Positions 17,015-24,969 of a stretch of 64,000 nt of DNA are shown piece by piece (the stretch's first letter is position 1; each line of letters starts with the position of its first letter). Source of the DNA: Bog-756 sp963756515 (GTDB lineage Bacteria; Actinomycetota; Acidimicrobiia; Acidimicrobiales; RAAP-2); NCBI GenBank assembly GCA_963756515.1, contig CAVWNV010000012.1:124001-188000 (forward strand), written 5' to 3'. Position numbers and translations under genes: made by a program. Below the pieces are notes generated by a model. That model saw only the letters and a list, made by a program, of their open reading frames with translations. It did no database searches and was not told where the DNA came from.

Positions 17015-18253
17015 ATGCATTCGAATTCCCTACTTCGCCGTACCCGCACTTCCCGATCCACCCCCTCCGACCCGGTGGAGGCGACACCCCGGCGGCGCGC
17101 GCCGGGCCGCATCGTGGCCGTGGCCTTAGCCGTCATGGCCCTCCTCGGCCTCACGTTCGCCGTGGCCGACCACGCCTTCGCCGACCTACCGACGGGTGCG
17201 GGAATGGTTCTCAATGCGCCCATCGTCGGGGCCACGGCCATGCCCGACGGGACCGGCTACTGGCTGGTAGGCGCCGATGGAGGCGTCTTCTCCTTCGGCA
17301 GCGCGGCCTTCTACGGCTCCACCGGTTCGATCCATCTCAACCAGCCCATCGTCGGCATCGAGTCCACGCCCGACGGGCACGGGTACTGGGAGGTGGGCGG
17401 TGACGGTGGGGTGTTCGCCTTCGGGGACGCCTCCTTCCACGGCTCGACCGGCCGGCTCCACCTGGGCCAGCCGGTGGTCGGCATCGAATCCACGCCCGAC
17501 GGTGGCGGTTACTGGTTGGTGGCGTCGGACGGGGGGGTCTTCGCCTTCGGGGACGCCTCCTTCCACGGATCGGCCACCGGACTCTCCCCGACCAGTCCCA
17601 TCGTGGGGCTGGCCCCGACCCCTGACGGCGGGGGTTACTGGGAGGCGGCCGCCGACGGCGACGTGTACTCGTTCGGCGACGCCGCCTACGGCGGAGGCGC
17701 CAGCTCCGGTCAGCCCGTGGTCGGGATCAGCGCCATCGGCCCCGGCTACCGCCTGGTGTCGGCGGACGGTGGCATCTTCGACTTCGGTGGTGCCGATTTC
17801 TACGGTTCCACCGGCGGTATGCGCCTGAACAAGCCGGTGATCGGCATGTCTCCCATCGAGGGCGGGTACATCTCCGTGGCCTCCGACGGTGGCATCTTCA
17901 CGTTCGGTGCGGCCGGCTTCTACGGATCGCTGGCCGGGAGCACGGTCTACAGCCCGCCGTCGGCCGCGCTAGGCGTCGGAGCCGACGGCGTCACCAACTT
18001 CCAACGGGTGGCGTGGTTCCGGGTCAACCTGTGTGAGGAGGGAGGTCTGTGGAACGTGGACGGACCCATCTACAGCGGCGGCCTCGGCTTCAGCCATGCC
18101 AACTGGAACACGTTCAACACCTTCGGCTATCCGTCCGACGCCGCCCAGGCCACCCCCGAGCAGCAGATCCGGGTAGCGGTGGCGTTCGCCGTTCGCTACT
18201 GGGGCAATCCGAACGTCGCCCCGGACCAGCACAGCTGCTCCGGGGGGTACTGA
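17015..18253 (+). CDS. Exported Rpf-like lytic transglycosylase with GYW-DGG-FG repeats
   Basis: 412 aa. A twin-Arg/Lys-rich N terminus and a hydrophobic stretch (about 33-50) followed by DHAFA suggest a signal peptide cut near residue 56. Residues 60-315 hold about seven repeats of roughly 35 residues (P-VG--ATPDG-GYWLV--DGGVF-FG-A-FYGSTG), which probably form a beta-propeller. The last 85 residues match the resuscitation-promoting-factor/transglycosylase domain: WFRVNLCEEGGLWNV, SGGLGFSHANW and TPEQQIRVAVAF, with C340 and catalytic E341. It should cleave peptidoglycan outside the membrane. GAGGAAAGG precedes the ATG. Confidence 0.85.
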   Translation: MHSNSLLRRTRTSRSTPSDPVEATPRRRAPGRIVAVALAVMALLGLTFAVADHAFADLPTGAGMVLNAPIVGATAMPDGTGYWLVGADGGVFSFGSAAFYGSTGSIHLNQPIVGIESTPDGHGYWEVGGDGGVFAFGDASFHGSTGRLHLGQPVVGIESTPDGGGYWLVASDGGVFAFGDASFHGSATGLSPTSPIVGLAPTPDGGGYWEAAADGDVYSFGDAAYGGGASSGQPVVGISAIGPGYRLVSADGGIFDFGGADFYGSTGGMRLNKPVIGMSPIEGGYISVASDGGIFTFGAAGFYGSLAGSTVYSPPSAALGVGADGVTNFQRVAWFRVNLCEEGGLWNVDGPIYSGGLGFSHANWNTFNTFGYPSDAAQATPEQQIRVAVAFAVRYWGNPNVAPDQHSCSGGY

Positions 18254-18282
18254 GCCCAGGGAGCGCCGCCCCCATCCCCCAC

Positions 18283-18918
18283 CTACCGCGTCTCGACGGT
18301 GAGCTGGTCCAGCGCCTCGGCCAGCCCCCGGGCGAAGCCCGTGGCGCCGCCGTGGGAAGGATGCCGGACATAGCGAGCACCGGTGGCGACCTGCGCGTGC
18401 CGGCCGACGGCCACCACCAGGCGTCCCCGGCACACCCGCTCGAGCACCGGAGCACAGGCCTCGAGCTCGGCCCGCCGGGGATCGCGGTTGCCCGGAGGGT
18501 AGAGGACCGACGCGTTCCACAACAGGATGTCGGCTTCGCGCCCCAACTCGGCCAGCACCCGGTGCACAACGGTGGCGGTGGCCTCGGCCGGCCCCGACCC
18601 GGTCAGCTGACGGGGGGACGTGAACGGAATTCCGGTCCAGCGGGCCCCATTCCGTCCCGGCGCCTCGCCCACCAGGACCACCGGAGCGCGCCAGCGCGAC
18701 GCCAGAAAGCGATGCAGGGCGTGACGACGCGCCGTGGCCAGACCGTCGTCGTCGCCGAAGGCCATGGAGTCGGACTCGTCGTACAGGTTCACGGCGCCGG
18801 CCACGGCCACGACGGCCACCAGGGCCATCACCTCGTCCACGTCACTGGGGCCGAGGTCAACCGCCTCGGACCGTGGCCCGCATCCCACACCCATCACCCG
18901 ATCATGGTCGGCGGTCAC
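18283..18918 (-). CDS. Uracil-DNA glycosylase superfamily protein
   Basis: 211 aa from a GTG. Motif A is VVLVGEAPGRNGARWTGIPF and motif B is VRHPSHGG, the arrangement of the bacterial family 4/5-like UDG superfamily without the four-cysteine Fe-S cluster. The first residue set after GEAPG (RNGARWTG) is of a variant seen in actinobacterial members of uncertain activity. A DNA-repair role (uracil or deaminated-base removal) is inferred from the family. It converges on the Rpf-like gene with 29 bases between stops. Confidence 0.75.
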   Translation of the reverse strand: MTADHDRVMGVGCGPRSEAVDLGPSDVDEVMALVAVVAVAGAVNLYDESDSMAFGDDDGLATARRHALHRFLASRWRAPVVLVGEAPGRNGARWTGIPFTSPRQLTGSGPAEATATVVHRVLAELGREADILLWNASVLYPPGNRDPRRAELEACAPVLERVCRGRLVVAVGRHAQVATGARYVRHPSHGGATGFARGLAEALDQLTVETR

Positions 18919-18968
18919 CGGACCGGTCCACCGGCTGGCCGGCCGAGGAGGCGCCGTGGAGCGGGCTG

Positions 18969-19241
18969 TTACTGACCGTGCATCTGGTAGAGCTCCACCG
19001 AGATCTGATCATCCTCGATCTCGCGGCCGGAGAACTGGCAGCCGAAGGCCTGAGCCACCCGGATCACCATCTCGGCGTTCGAAGCACTGACGGCCATGTT
19101 GCACGCCCCGTCGGTGACCAGACGCTCCCACAGGACACCGATCTCGAAGCCGCGCTGGAACTCGGGGTCGTCGGTGTCGAAGCGGAGGTCCGGTGCCATG
19201 TCGAAGACATCGTCACCTCGGGTCGAACCCTTTAGTGCCAT
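18969..19241 (-). CDS. Small conserved actinobacterial hypothetical protein
   Basis: 90 aa, acidic, no membrane segment. It contains the segments DPEFQRGFEIGVLWERL, GACNMAVSASNAEMVIRVAQAFG and DDQISVELYQMHG. I do not recognise a characterised domain. Base composition is like its neighbours. It starts about 100 bases from the divergent dehydrogenase gene and ends 51 bases before the glycosylase start, so it may be cotranscribed with it. Confidence 0.65.
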   Translation of the reverse strand: MALKGSTRGDDVFDMAPDLRFDTDDPEFQRGFEIGVLWERLVTDGACNMAVSASNAEMVIRVAQAFGCQFSGREIEDDQISVELYQMHGQ

Positions 19242-19342
19242 CTGCCGCCTCCACCCGGTCGCCTGACGTAGAGTGCTGGCGGAGCGAGCGCTCTACCCGG
19301 TACCGGCCGAACCGGCACCGGGCCCGTGGGGGGATGGCGCCA

Positions 19343-20428
19343 ATGAACGAACTGCCCAAGGTGATGCCGGCCGCGGTCTACCTACGTCCGGGTGAGGTGG
19401 TGGTGGAGGAGCGGCCCGTGCCGCGGCCCGGGCCCCACGAGGTGCTGGTGGAGGTGGACCACTGCGGCATCTGCGGGTCCGACGTCCACATGCTGCTGGA
19501 CGGCTGGGGGGAGGAGGGACTGGTGGCGGGACACGAGTTCACCGGTGCCATCGTGGCCCTCGGCGACCAGGTGGAGGGGTGGCGGCTGGGCGAGGTGGTG
19601 GTGGGCGGATCGTCCCCCAAGTGCGGCCGGTGCCGCCGGTGTCTGGAGGGCAAGCCGTCCCAGTGCGAGAACCGGCTGGGCTCGGTGGTCGACGGGCGCG
19701 ACGGCGCCTTCGCCCGTTATGTGTTGGTCCGGGACACATCCCTGCTCCGGCTGCCGTCAGGGTTGACGCCGCGCCAGGCCGCCCTGGCCGAGCCGTTGGC
19801 CGTGGCGCTCCACGGGATCACCCGGTCCGGCGCCGCTCCCGGTGACCGGGTCATGGTGATCGGGGCGGGACCCATCGGGGCACTCTCCATCGCCGCGCTG
19901 GTGGCACGCGGCATCGGTCCGGTCATCGCCGTCGAGCCGGGCGAGCGCCGCCGAGAGCTGGCCCGGAAGCTGGGGGCGGCCGAGGTGCTGGATCCGGCCG
20001 AACTCGAGACGTTCCCCCCCTGGGAGCCGGAACGGATCACCGAGCGCGCCACCCATGTCGTGCTGGAGTGCTCGGGCAAGAAGGATGCCATCGAGGCCGG
20101 CTTCCACCAACTGCGTCGGGGGGGCACGCTGGTCCTGGTGGGAGCAGGACTCGAACATCCGTCGTTCGACCCGAACCGGTTCGTGCTCAACGAGTTGCAC
20201 ATCGTCGGATCGTTCATCTACGACCAGGGCGGCTTCGAGCAGGCCCTGGCGCTGCTGGCGTCCGACGGATTCCCCACCGACCTGCTCATCGAAGCGGACG
20301 ACGTCCCCCTCGACGGACTCTCCGATGCCCTGGTGGGCCTGGCCCAGGGCCGGCTGGCCGGCAAGGTCATGGTGGTACCGCGGCTGTCCGACGGTGTCGA
20401 GCCCGCCGCGCCGAGCGGGGGCGGCTGA
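19343..20428 (+). CDS. Zinc-dependent medium-chain alcohol/polyol dehydrogenase
   Basis: The ATG at 19343 is preferred over one at 19334 because a GGGGGG tract ends 9 bases before it. 361 aa. Catalytic zinc ligands in GICGSDVHM and GHEF, the structural zinc cysteines CGRCRRCLEGKPSQC, and the Rossmann motif VIGAGPIGALSIAALVARG make a full zinc MDR enzyme. The next two genes overlap it in turn (TGATG, then GTGA), so dehydrogenase, VOC protein and luciferase-like oxidoreductase form one translationally coupled operon. Confidence 0.88.
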   Translation: MNELPKVMPAAVYLRPGEVVVEERPVPRPGPHEVLVEVDHCGICGSDVHMLLDGWGEEGLVAGHEFTGAIVALGDQVEGWRLGEVVVGGSSPKCGRCRRCLEGKPSQCENRLGSVVDGRDGAFARYVLVRDTSLLRLPSGLTPRQAALAEPLAVALHGITRSGAAPGDRVMVIGAGPIGALSIAALVARGIGPVIAVEPGERRRELARKLGAAEVLDPAELETFPPWEPERITERATHVVLECSGKKDAIEAGFHQLRRGGTLVLVGAGLEHPSFDPNRFVLNELHIVGSFIYDQGGFEQALALLASDGFPTDLLIEADDVPLDGLSDALVGLAQGRLAGKVMVVPRLSDGVEPAAPSGGG

Positions 20429-20874
20429 TGGCACACATCATGTACCCCACGGGAACCCCCCGATTCAACCATGTGGCCATGAGCCTCCCCGCCGACCTGT
20501 TGGGCGAGCCCGTCCGGTCGGAGATCTGCCGCTTCTGGCGCGAGGTCTTCGGGTTCGAGGAGATCGAGTCCATGACCGAGGATCGGCACCGGCTCATCCT
20601 GTCGTGCGTGCACTGGGACCAGTTCATCTTCCTCATCGCCGAGGACGACCCCATGCGCTGCCCCCGCATGGACCACTTCGGGTTTGCAGTGGGATCGATG
20701 GAGGAGCTGCAAGGAGTCCGGGACCGGGCCGCCGCGTACCGTGCCCACGACGACCGCGTCGATCTCATCGACCTCGCCACCGACGACCAGACGGTGGTCA
20801 AGATCCACTCGATGTACGTCCGATACCTTTTGCCCATGATGTGCGAGGTCCAGTGGTGGGAGTTCCCGCAGTGA
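20428..20874 (+). CDS. VOC (glyoxalase/dioxygenase) superfamily protein
   Basis: 148 aa beginning at an ATG that shares a base with the preceding stop. It follows the vicinal-oxygen-chelate pattern: PRFNHVAMSLPADLL with a metal-type His, FWREVFGFEE, MDHFGFAVGSMEELQ and a C-terminal YLLPMMCEVQWWE where the metal Glu would sit. The family isomerises, cleaves or oxygenates ring substrates. Operon context with a dehydrogenase and a luciferase-like enzyme points to one catabolic route; substrate unknown. Confidence 0.75.
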   Translation: MAHIMYPTGTPRFNHVAMSLPADLLGEPVRSEICRFWREVFGFEEIESMTEDRHRLILSCVHWDQFIFLIAEDDPMRCPRMDHFGFAVGSMEELQGVRDRAAAYRAHDDRVDLIDLATDDQTVVKIHSMYVRYLLPMMCEVQWWEFPQ

Positions 20875-21875
20875 GCGACCGCGGGCGCGGCGATCTGCAG
20901 GTGGGGGTGTTCATTCCCCAGGGATGGAAGCTCGAGTACCGGGGCTGGAGCGGACCCGACGCCTGGGCCCGGTCGGTGGAGCTGGCCGAGCTGGCCGAGT
21001 CGCTGGGCTACGACCACCTGTGGGTCTACGACCACGTGGAGACGGTTCCCCGGCGCGAGCCCACCCACGTGTTCGAGGCCTTCACCATGCTGGCCGCTCT
21101 GTCGCAACGGACGAAAAGGGTGGGTCTGGGCCAGCTGGTCACGTGCGCCAACTACCGCAACGCCGGCCTGTTGGCCAAGGAGGCGGCCTGCGTCGACGTG
21201 TACTCGGGCGGCCGGCTCATCCTCGGGATGGGAGCGGGCTGGTTCCACGAGGAGTACCACTCCTACGGCTACGAGTACCGGTCCGACCGGCAGCGCCTGG
21301 CCGTGCTGGACGAGACGCTCGAGGTGGTCAGGCGGATGTGGACGGAGGAGACGGTGACCTTCGACGGGGACCACCTCCAGTTCGAAGGGGCCTACTGCGA
21401 TCCCAAGCCGGTCCAGCAACTTCCCCCGATCCTCGTCGGTGGGGGCGGCGAGCAGATCAACCTGCGCATCGCCGCCCGTCGGGCCGACATGACCAACTGG
21501 CAGGTCGGTCTGGAGTCCTTCCAACGCAAGTCGGGTCTGCTGGCGCAGTACTGCGACGAGGTGGACCGACCGTACGAGGCCATCCGGCGCACCCACGGAC
21601 CCGACTGCCGCATCTTCGACACCGAGGCCGACACGATGGCCTGGTGTGAGTCCGAGGACGGTGGCGACCTCTGGGGAGGGACGCCCACCGATCGCTACCT
21701 GGCCGACAACCTCGTGGGTACGGTCGACCAGGTGATCGAGAAGACCCAGGCCTTCGTGGACGCCGGTTGCCGTGGCCTCATCCTCTGGTTGCGCGACTTC
21801 CCGGGTGACGAGACGCTGCGGCGGTTCATGGCCGAGGTGGTGCCGGCCCTCCGCGAGGACGCATCAACGGTTTGA
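20871..21875 (+). CDS. Luciferase-like (LLM class) F420-dependent oxidoreductase
   Basis: 334 aa from a GTG overlapping the VOC stop. It shows the family's DLQVGVFIPQGW first strand, YDHLWVYDHVETVPRREP, RVGLGQLVTCANYRN and GGRLILGMGAGWFHEEYHSYG, the last typical of the F420-dependent subclass. The C-terminal GTVDQVIEKTQAFVDAGCRG is the usual ending. Third gene of the dehydrogenase-VOC-LLM operon. F420 dependence is inferred from subclass motifs. Confidence 0.87.
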   Translation: MSDRGRGDLQVGVFIPQGWKLEYRGWSGPDAWARSVELAELAESLGYDHLWVYDHVETVPRREPTHVFEAFTMLAALSQRTKRVGLGQLVTCANYRNAGLLAKEAACVDVYSGGRLILGMGAGWFHEEYHSYGYEYRSDRQRLAVLDETLEVVRRMWTEETVTFDGDHLQFEGAYCDPKPVQQLPPILVGGGGEQINLRIAARRADMTNWQVGLESFQRKSGLLAQYCDEVDRPYEAIRRTHGPDCRIFDTEADTMAWCESEDGGDLWGGTPTDRYLADNLVGTVDQVIEKTQAFVDAGCRGLILWLRDFPGDETLRRFMAEVVPALREDASTV

Positions 21876-21964
21876 CGGGGCCGGGTTGTCTGCAATCTAG
21901 TGAGTCGGTAGGGTCTCAACCCCGGTCCGCGACCGGGGCCAGTGTCCGTAAAGGGGGCGGTGCC

Positions 21965-23398
21965 ATGGTGACGCAGATGCGCCGGAGCCGCGTCGGCCGG
22001 TTGCTGGTGGGGGCTGTCGCCGTCGGCGCCCTGGTCGGAACGGCACTGGTCGGCGTACCCCCGGCCGTCGCCGGCGCATCCCCCGTCCCGGTGACGAAGG
22101 CCAGCACGTCGTCGCGTGGTGTGACCGCCTCCACCATCAACGTGGCCTTTCCGGTCGTCTCCCTCAACTCGCTGGCCGGCCAGGAGGGATTCGCCCAGGA
22201 CGCGGAGTACGGAGAGCAGACCAAGGCCATCAAGTTCTACGTCAACCAGATCAACCAGTCCGGGGGCATCAACGGGCGCAAGATCCGTCCCATCATCACC
22301 ACCTTCGACCCGACCAACGAGGCGGCCATGAGGGCCCTGTGCAAGACCTGGACCGAGGGCTCGCCGGCCGCGTTCGCCGTGCTCGACGGCATCGGTGACT
22401 GGACGGGGGACAACGAGCTGTGCGTGGCCCAGGAGGGCCACACCCCGTTCATCGGGCAGTGGACCACGGTGACCGACTGGACCAACGAGGGCTCCCCCTA
22501 TCTGTGGTGGACGGGGCCGGACCAGGCCACCATCCTCCAGGCCGTGGTCAACTGGGGCCTGAGCTCCGGAGCCCTGGCCGGCAAGAAGGTGGGCGTACTG
22601 GCCGGTGACCGGGCCTCGGATCAGGTGGCTCTCAAGGACTACCTCCTGCCCGACCTGAACCGGGCCGGCGTCACCCCGGTGGTGAAGACCGTGGCCTCCG
22701 ACCCCGACGACACCGCCACCACCGACACCCAGGCCCCCCTGGTGGTCCAGCAGCTGCGCAGCGCCGGGGTGACGACGGTCATCCCGCTCATTCCCTTCAA
22801 CGTGTTCTATCCGGTGCTCCAGGCCGAGACCAGCCAGAACTACTACCCCAAGCTCCTCCTCAGCGACTACGAGTCGAGCATCGAATCCGCCCTCGGTCTC
22901 ATCCCCATCCCCTACGAGAAGGCCCTCGACGGACAGGAGGGCCTCACCGTCGAAACCCTCGGGGGCGGCACCAACAAATCCGACTTCACCGGCCCGTTCG
23001 GGTACGACGCCGGCGTACGGGCCTGTTGGATCCCGTGGCACAAGGCCTACCCGCAGATACCGCCCGGCGACACCACCGACTTCCTCGAGCAGCAGGGACC
23101 GGTGGTGAGCTGGTGCCAGGTCATCAAGCTCTTCGCCACGGCGGCCCGAGCGGCGGGCAGGGACCTCGACAGGCGGAGTTTCGTGACCGCCCTGTCCAAG
23201 GTGAAGAACTTCCCCGGCACGATCACCCCCGTCCTGAGTTACGGACCCGGCAAACGCTACGGGCCGACGGTCTTCAAGATCGTGAAGCTGCACAACAACG
23301 TCCCCCCGTCCTCGCAGTGCCAACTGACCTCCCAGGGCAAGGCCCAGGGGACGTGCTGGGTCACCATCCAACCGTTCAGTCCACTTCCGATCCGATGA
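21965..23398 (+). CDS. Branched-chain-amino-acid-type ABC transporter solute-binding protein
   Basis: 477 aa. AAAGGGGG lies 7 bases before the ATG. The signal peptide is clear: MRRSR, then a hydrophobic run (LLVGAVAVGALVGTALVGV) and an AVAGA cleavage region near residue 42; there is no lipobox. The rest fits the LivJ-like periplasmic-binding fold (AIKFYVNQINQSGGINGRK, IGQWTTVTDWTNEGS, LAGDRASD). It should bind a small molecule outside the membrane. No permease or ATPase genes are nearby, so it is an orphan or serves a transporter elsewhere. Confidence 0.82.
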   Translation: MVTQMRRSRVGRLLVGAVAVGALVGTALVGVPPAVAGASPVPVTKASTSSRGVTASTINVAFPVVSLNSLAGQEGFAQDAEYGEQTKAIKFYVNQINQSGGINGRKIRPIITTFDPTNEAAMRALCKTWTEGSPAAFAVLDGIGDWTGDNELCVAQEGHTPFIGQWTTVTDWTNEGSPYLWWTGPDQATILQAVVNWGLSSGALAGKKVGVLAGDRASDQVALKDYLLPDLNRAGVTPVVKTVASDPDDTATTDTQAPLVVQQLRSAGVTTVIPLIPFNVFYPVLQAETSQNYYPKLLLSDYESSIESALGLIPIPYEKALDGQEGLTVETLGGGTNKSDFTGPFGYDAGVRACWIPWHKAYPQIPPGDTTDFLEQQGPVVSWCQVIKLFATAARAAGRDLDRRSFVTALSKVKNFPGTITPVLSYGPGKRYGPTVFKIVKLHNNVPPSSQCQLTSQGKAQGTCWVTIQPFSPLPIR

Positions 23399-23472
23399 GC
23401 GGACGGGTGTGCCCTACCATGTCGCCATCGTGAGCCGCCCCGTCCCCACCAACGGTCGCCCCACTCCCTGAC

Positions 23473-24939
23473 ATGAACGTCGGGCATGCCACCGACGCCC
23501 CACTCGAGGCCGTCCCAGACCGGGTGGCGTTGGCCGTGGGCGGCGAGGTGCTCACGTACCGCCAGTTGGAACGGCGTACCCGCCAGGTGGCGTCATCCCT
23601 GGTCGCGGCCGGTGTCCAGGCCGGCGACCGGGTGGCGCTGGTCAACCTGGGCAGCGCCCTGTCGGTGGCCACCATCTTCGGCGCGGCACGGGTGGGAGCC
23701 TCGGCAGCTCAGATGAACGCCTACCTCACGCCCGGCGAACTGGGGCAGTTGGCCGAGCTGGTGGGGGCCCGGATCGGCGTGGCCGGATCCCGCTATGCCA
23801 GCGGACTGCGGTCGGTCATAGACGGGCCGGTCCTCGTCGAGTACGACGTGTTCGACGGCAAGGACGACGACGGGCGCGGACCGGCGACCGTGGGTGGTAC
23901 CGACGACACCGCCCTGGTGCTGTTCACCAGTGGCACCACCGGGCTCCCCAAACCCATCGCCATCAGCCACGGCGTCATCGCCGACCGACTGGCCTTCTAT
24001 TCCAGGCCCATCGACCCCGACAGCCCCCAGGTGGTCGACATGATGTCGGCACCGATCTTTCACATCGCCGGGACCCTCGGGCTGTTCATCTCACTCCACC
24101 AGGGGAAGAAGATGGTCCTGCTGCCCAAATTCGATGCCGGGGAATGGTTGACCCTGGTCGAGGAGCACCGGGTGAACCAGACCTTCGTGGTGCCGACCAT
24201 GCTCCGCCGGATCCTCGACCATCCACGGTTCGCGTCCACCGACCTGAGCTCGCTCAAGGCACTCAGCTACGGTGCCGCCGCCGCACCGGTGGAGCTGGTG
24301 CGGCGGGCGGTCGACGCTCTCCCGGATGTGGACTTCTCGAACACGTTCGGCCAGACCGAGACCCTCGGGGCCTACGCCGCCCTGACGCCCGAGGACCACC
24401 GCCGGGGCGACCGCTTCGACTCGGTGGGACGGCCGCTCGCCGGCGTGGAGGTCCGGATCGTCGACTCCGAATCCGGACGGCCGGTGGCACCGGGCCAGGT
24501 GGGTGAGTTCATGGTCCGGGCCGACCAGAACACCACCACCGAATGGCTCCACACCGGCGACACCGGACGGCAGGACGACGAGGGGTACCTCTACCTGGTC
24601 GGGAGGCTCTCCGACACCATCAATCGGGGCGGGGAGAAGTTCGGGCCCATCGAGGTGGAGGAGGTGCTCCGCACCCACCCGAGCGTGGTCGACGTGGGTG
24701 TGGTCGGCCTCCCCGACCCCGATCTGGGCGAGCGGGTCGGGGCGGTGGTGGTGACGAGCGAACCGGTCGGCGCCGAGGCCCTGGTCGACTACTGCGCCAC
24801 CACGTTGGCCACGTTCAAGGTGCCCGAGTACCTCGAGTTCACGGACGAGCTGCCCATCAGCGTTCTGGGCAAGCTCGACCGCAAAGCTCTCCGGGCCCTG
24901 TTGGCCCACACCACCCCGGTCACTCGGTCGGCCTCGTAG
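23473..24939 (+). CDS. AMP-dependent acyl-CoA synthetase / ligase
   Basis: 488 aa. All ANL-superfamily core motifs are present: the P-loop LFTSGTTGLPKP (about 155-166), FSNTFGQTE, LHTGDTGRQDDEGYLYLVGR and the C-terminal catalytic lysine in SVLGKLDRKALR. It activates a carboxylic acid as an acyl-adenylate and transfers it to CoA. It lies 74 bases after the solute-binding protein on the same strand, which suggests activation of an imported acid, though the spacing allows a separate promoter. Confidence 0.88.
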   Translation: MNVGHATDAPLEAVPDRVALAVGGEVLTYRQLERRTRQVASSLVAAGVQAGDRVALVNLGSALSVATIFGAARVGASAAQMNAYLTPGELGQLAELVGARIGVAGSRYASGLRSVIDGPVLVEYDVFDGKDDDGRGPATVGGTDDTALVLFTSGTTGLPKPIAISHGVIADRLAFYSRPIDPDSPQVVDMMSAPIFHIAGTLGLFISLHQGKKMVLLPKFDAGEWLTLVEEHRVNQTFVVPTMLRRILDHPRFASTDLSSLKALSYGAAAAPVELVRRAVDALPDVDFSNTFGQTETLGAYAALTPEDHRRGDRFDSVGRPLAGVEVRIVDSESGRPVAPGQVGEFMVRADQNTTTEWLHTGDTGRQDDEGYLYLVGRLSDTINRGGEKFGPIEVEEVLRTHPSVVDVGVVGLPDPDLGERVGAVVVTSEPVGAEALVDYCATTLATFKVPEYLEFTDELPISVLGKLDRKALRALLAHTTPVTRSAS

Positions 24940-24969
24940 CCGAAGACCGCCGGAGGGGTGCGGCCGGCA

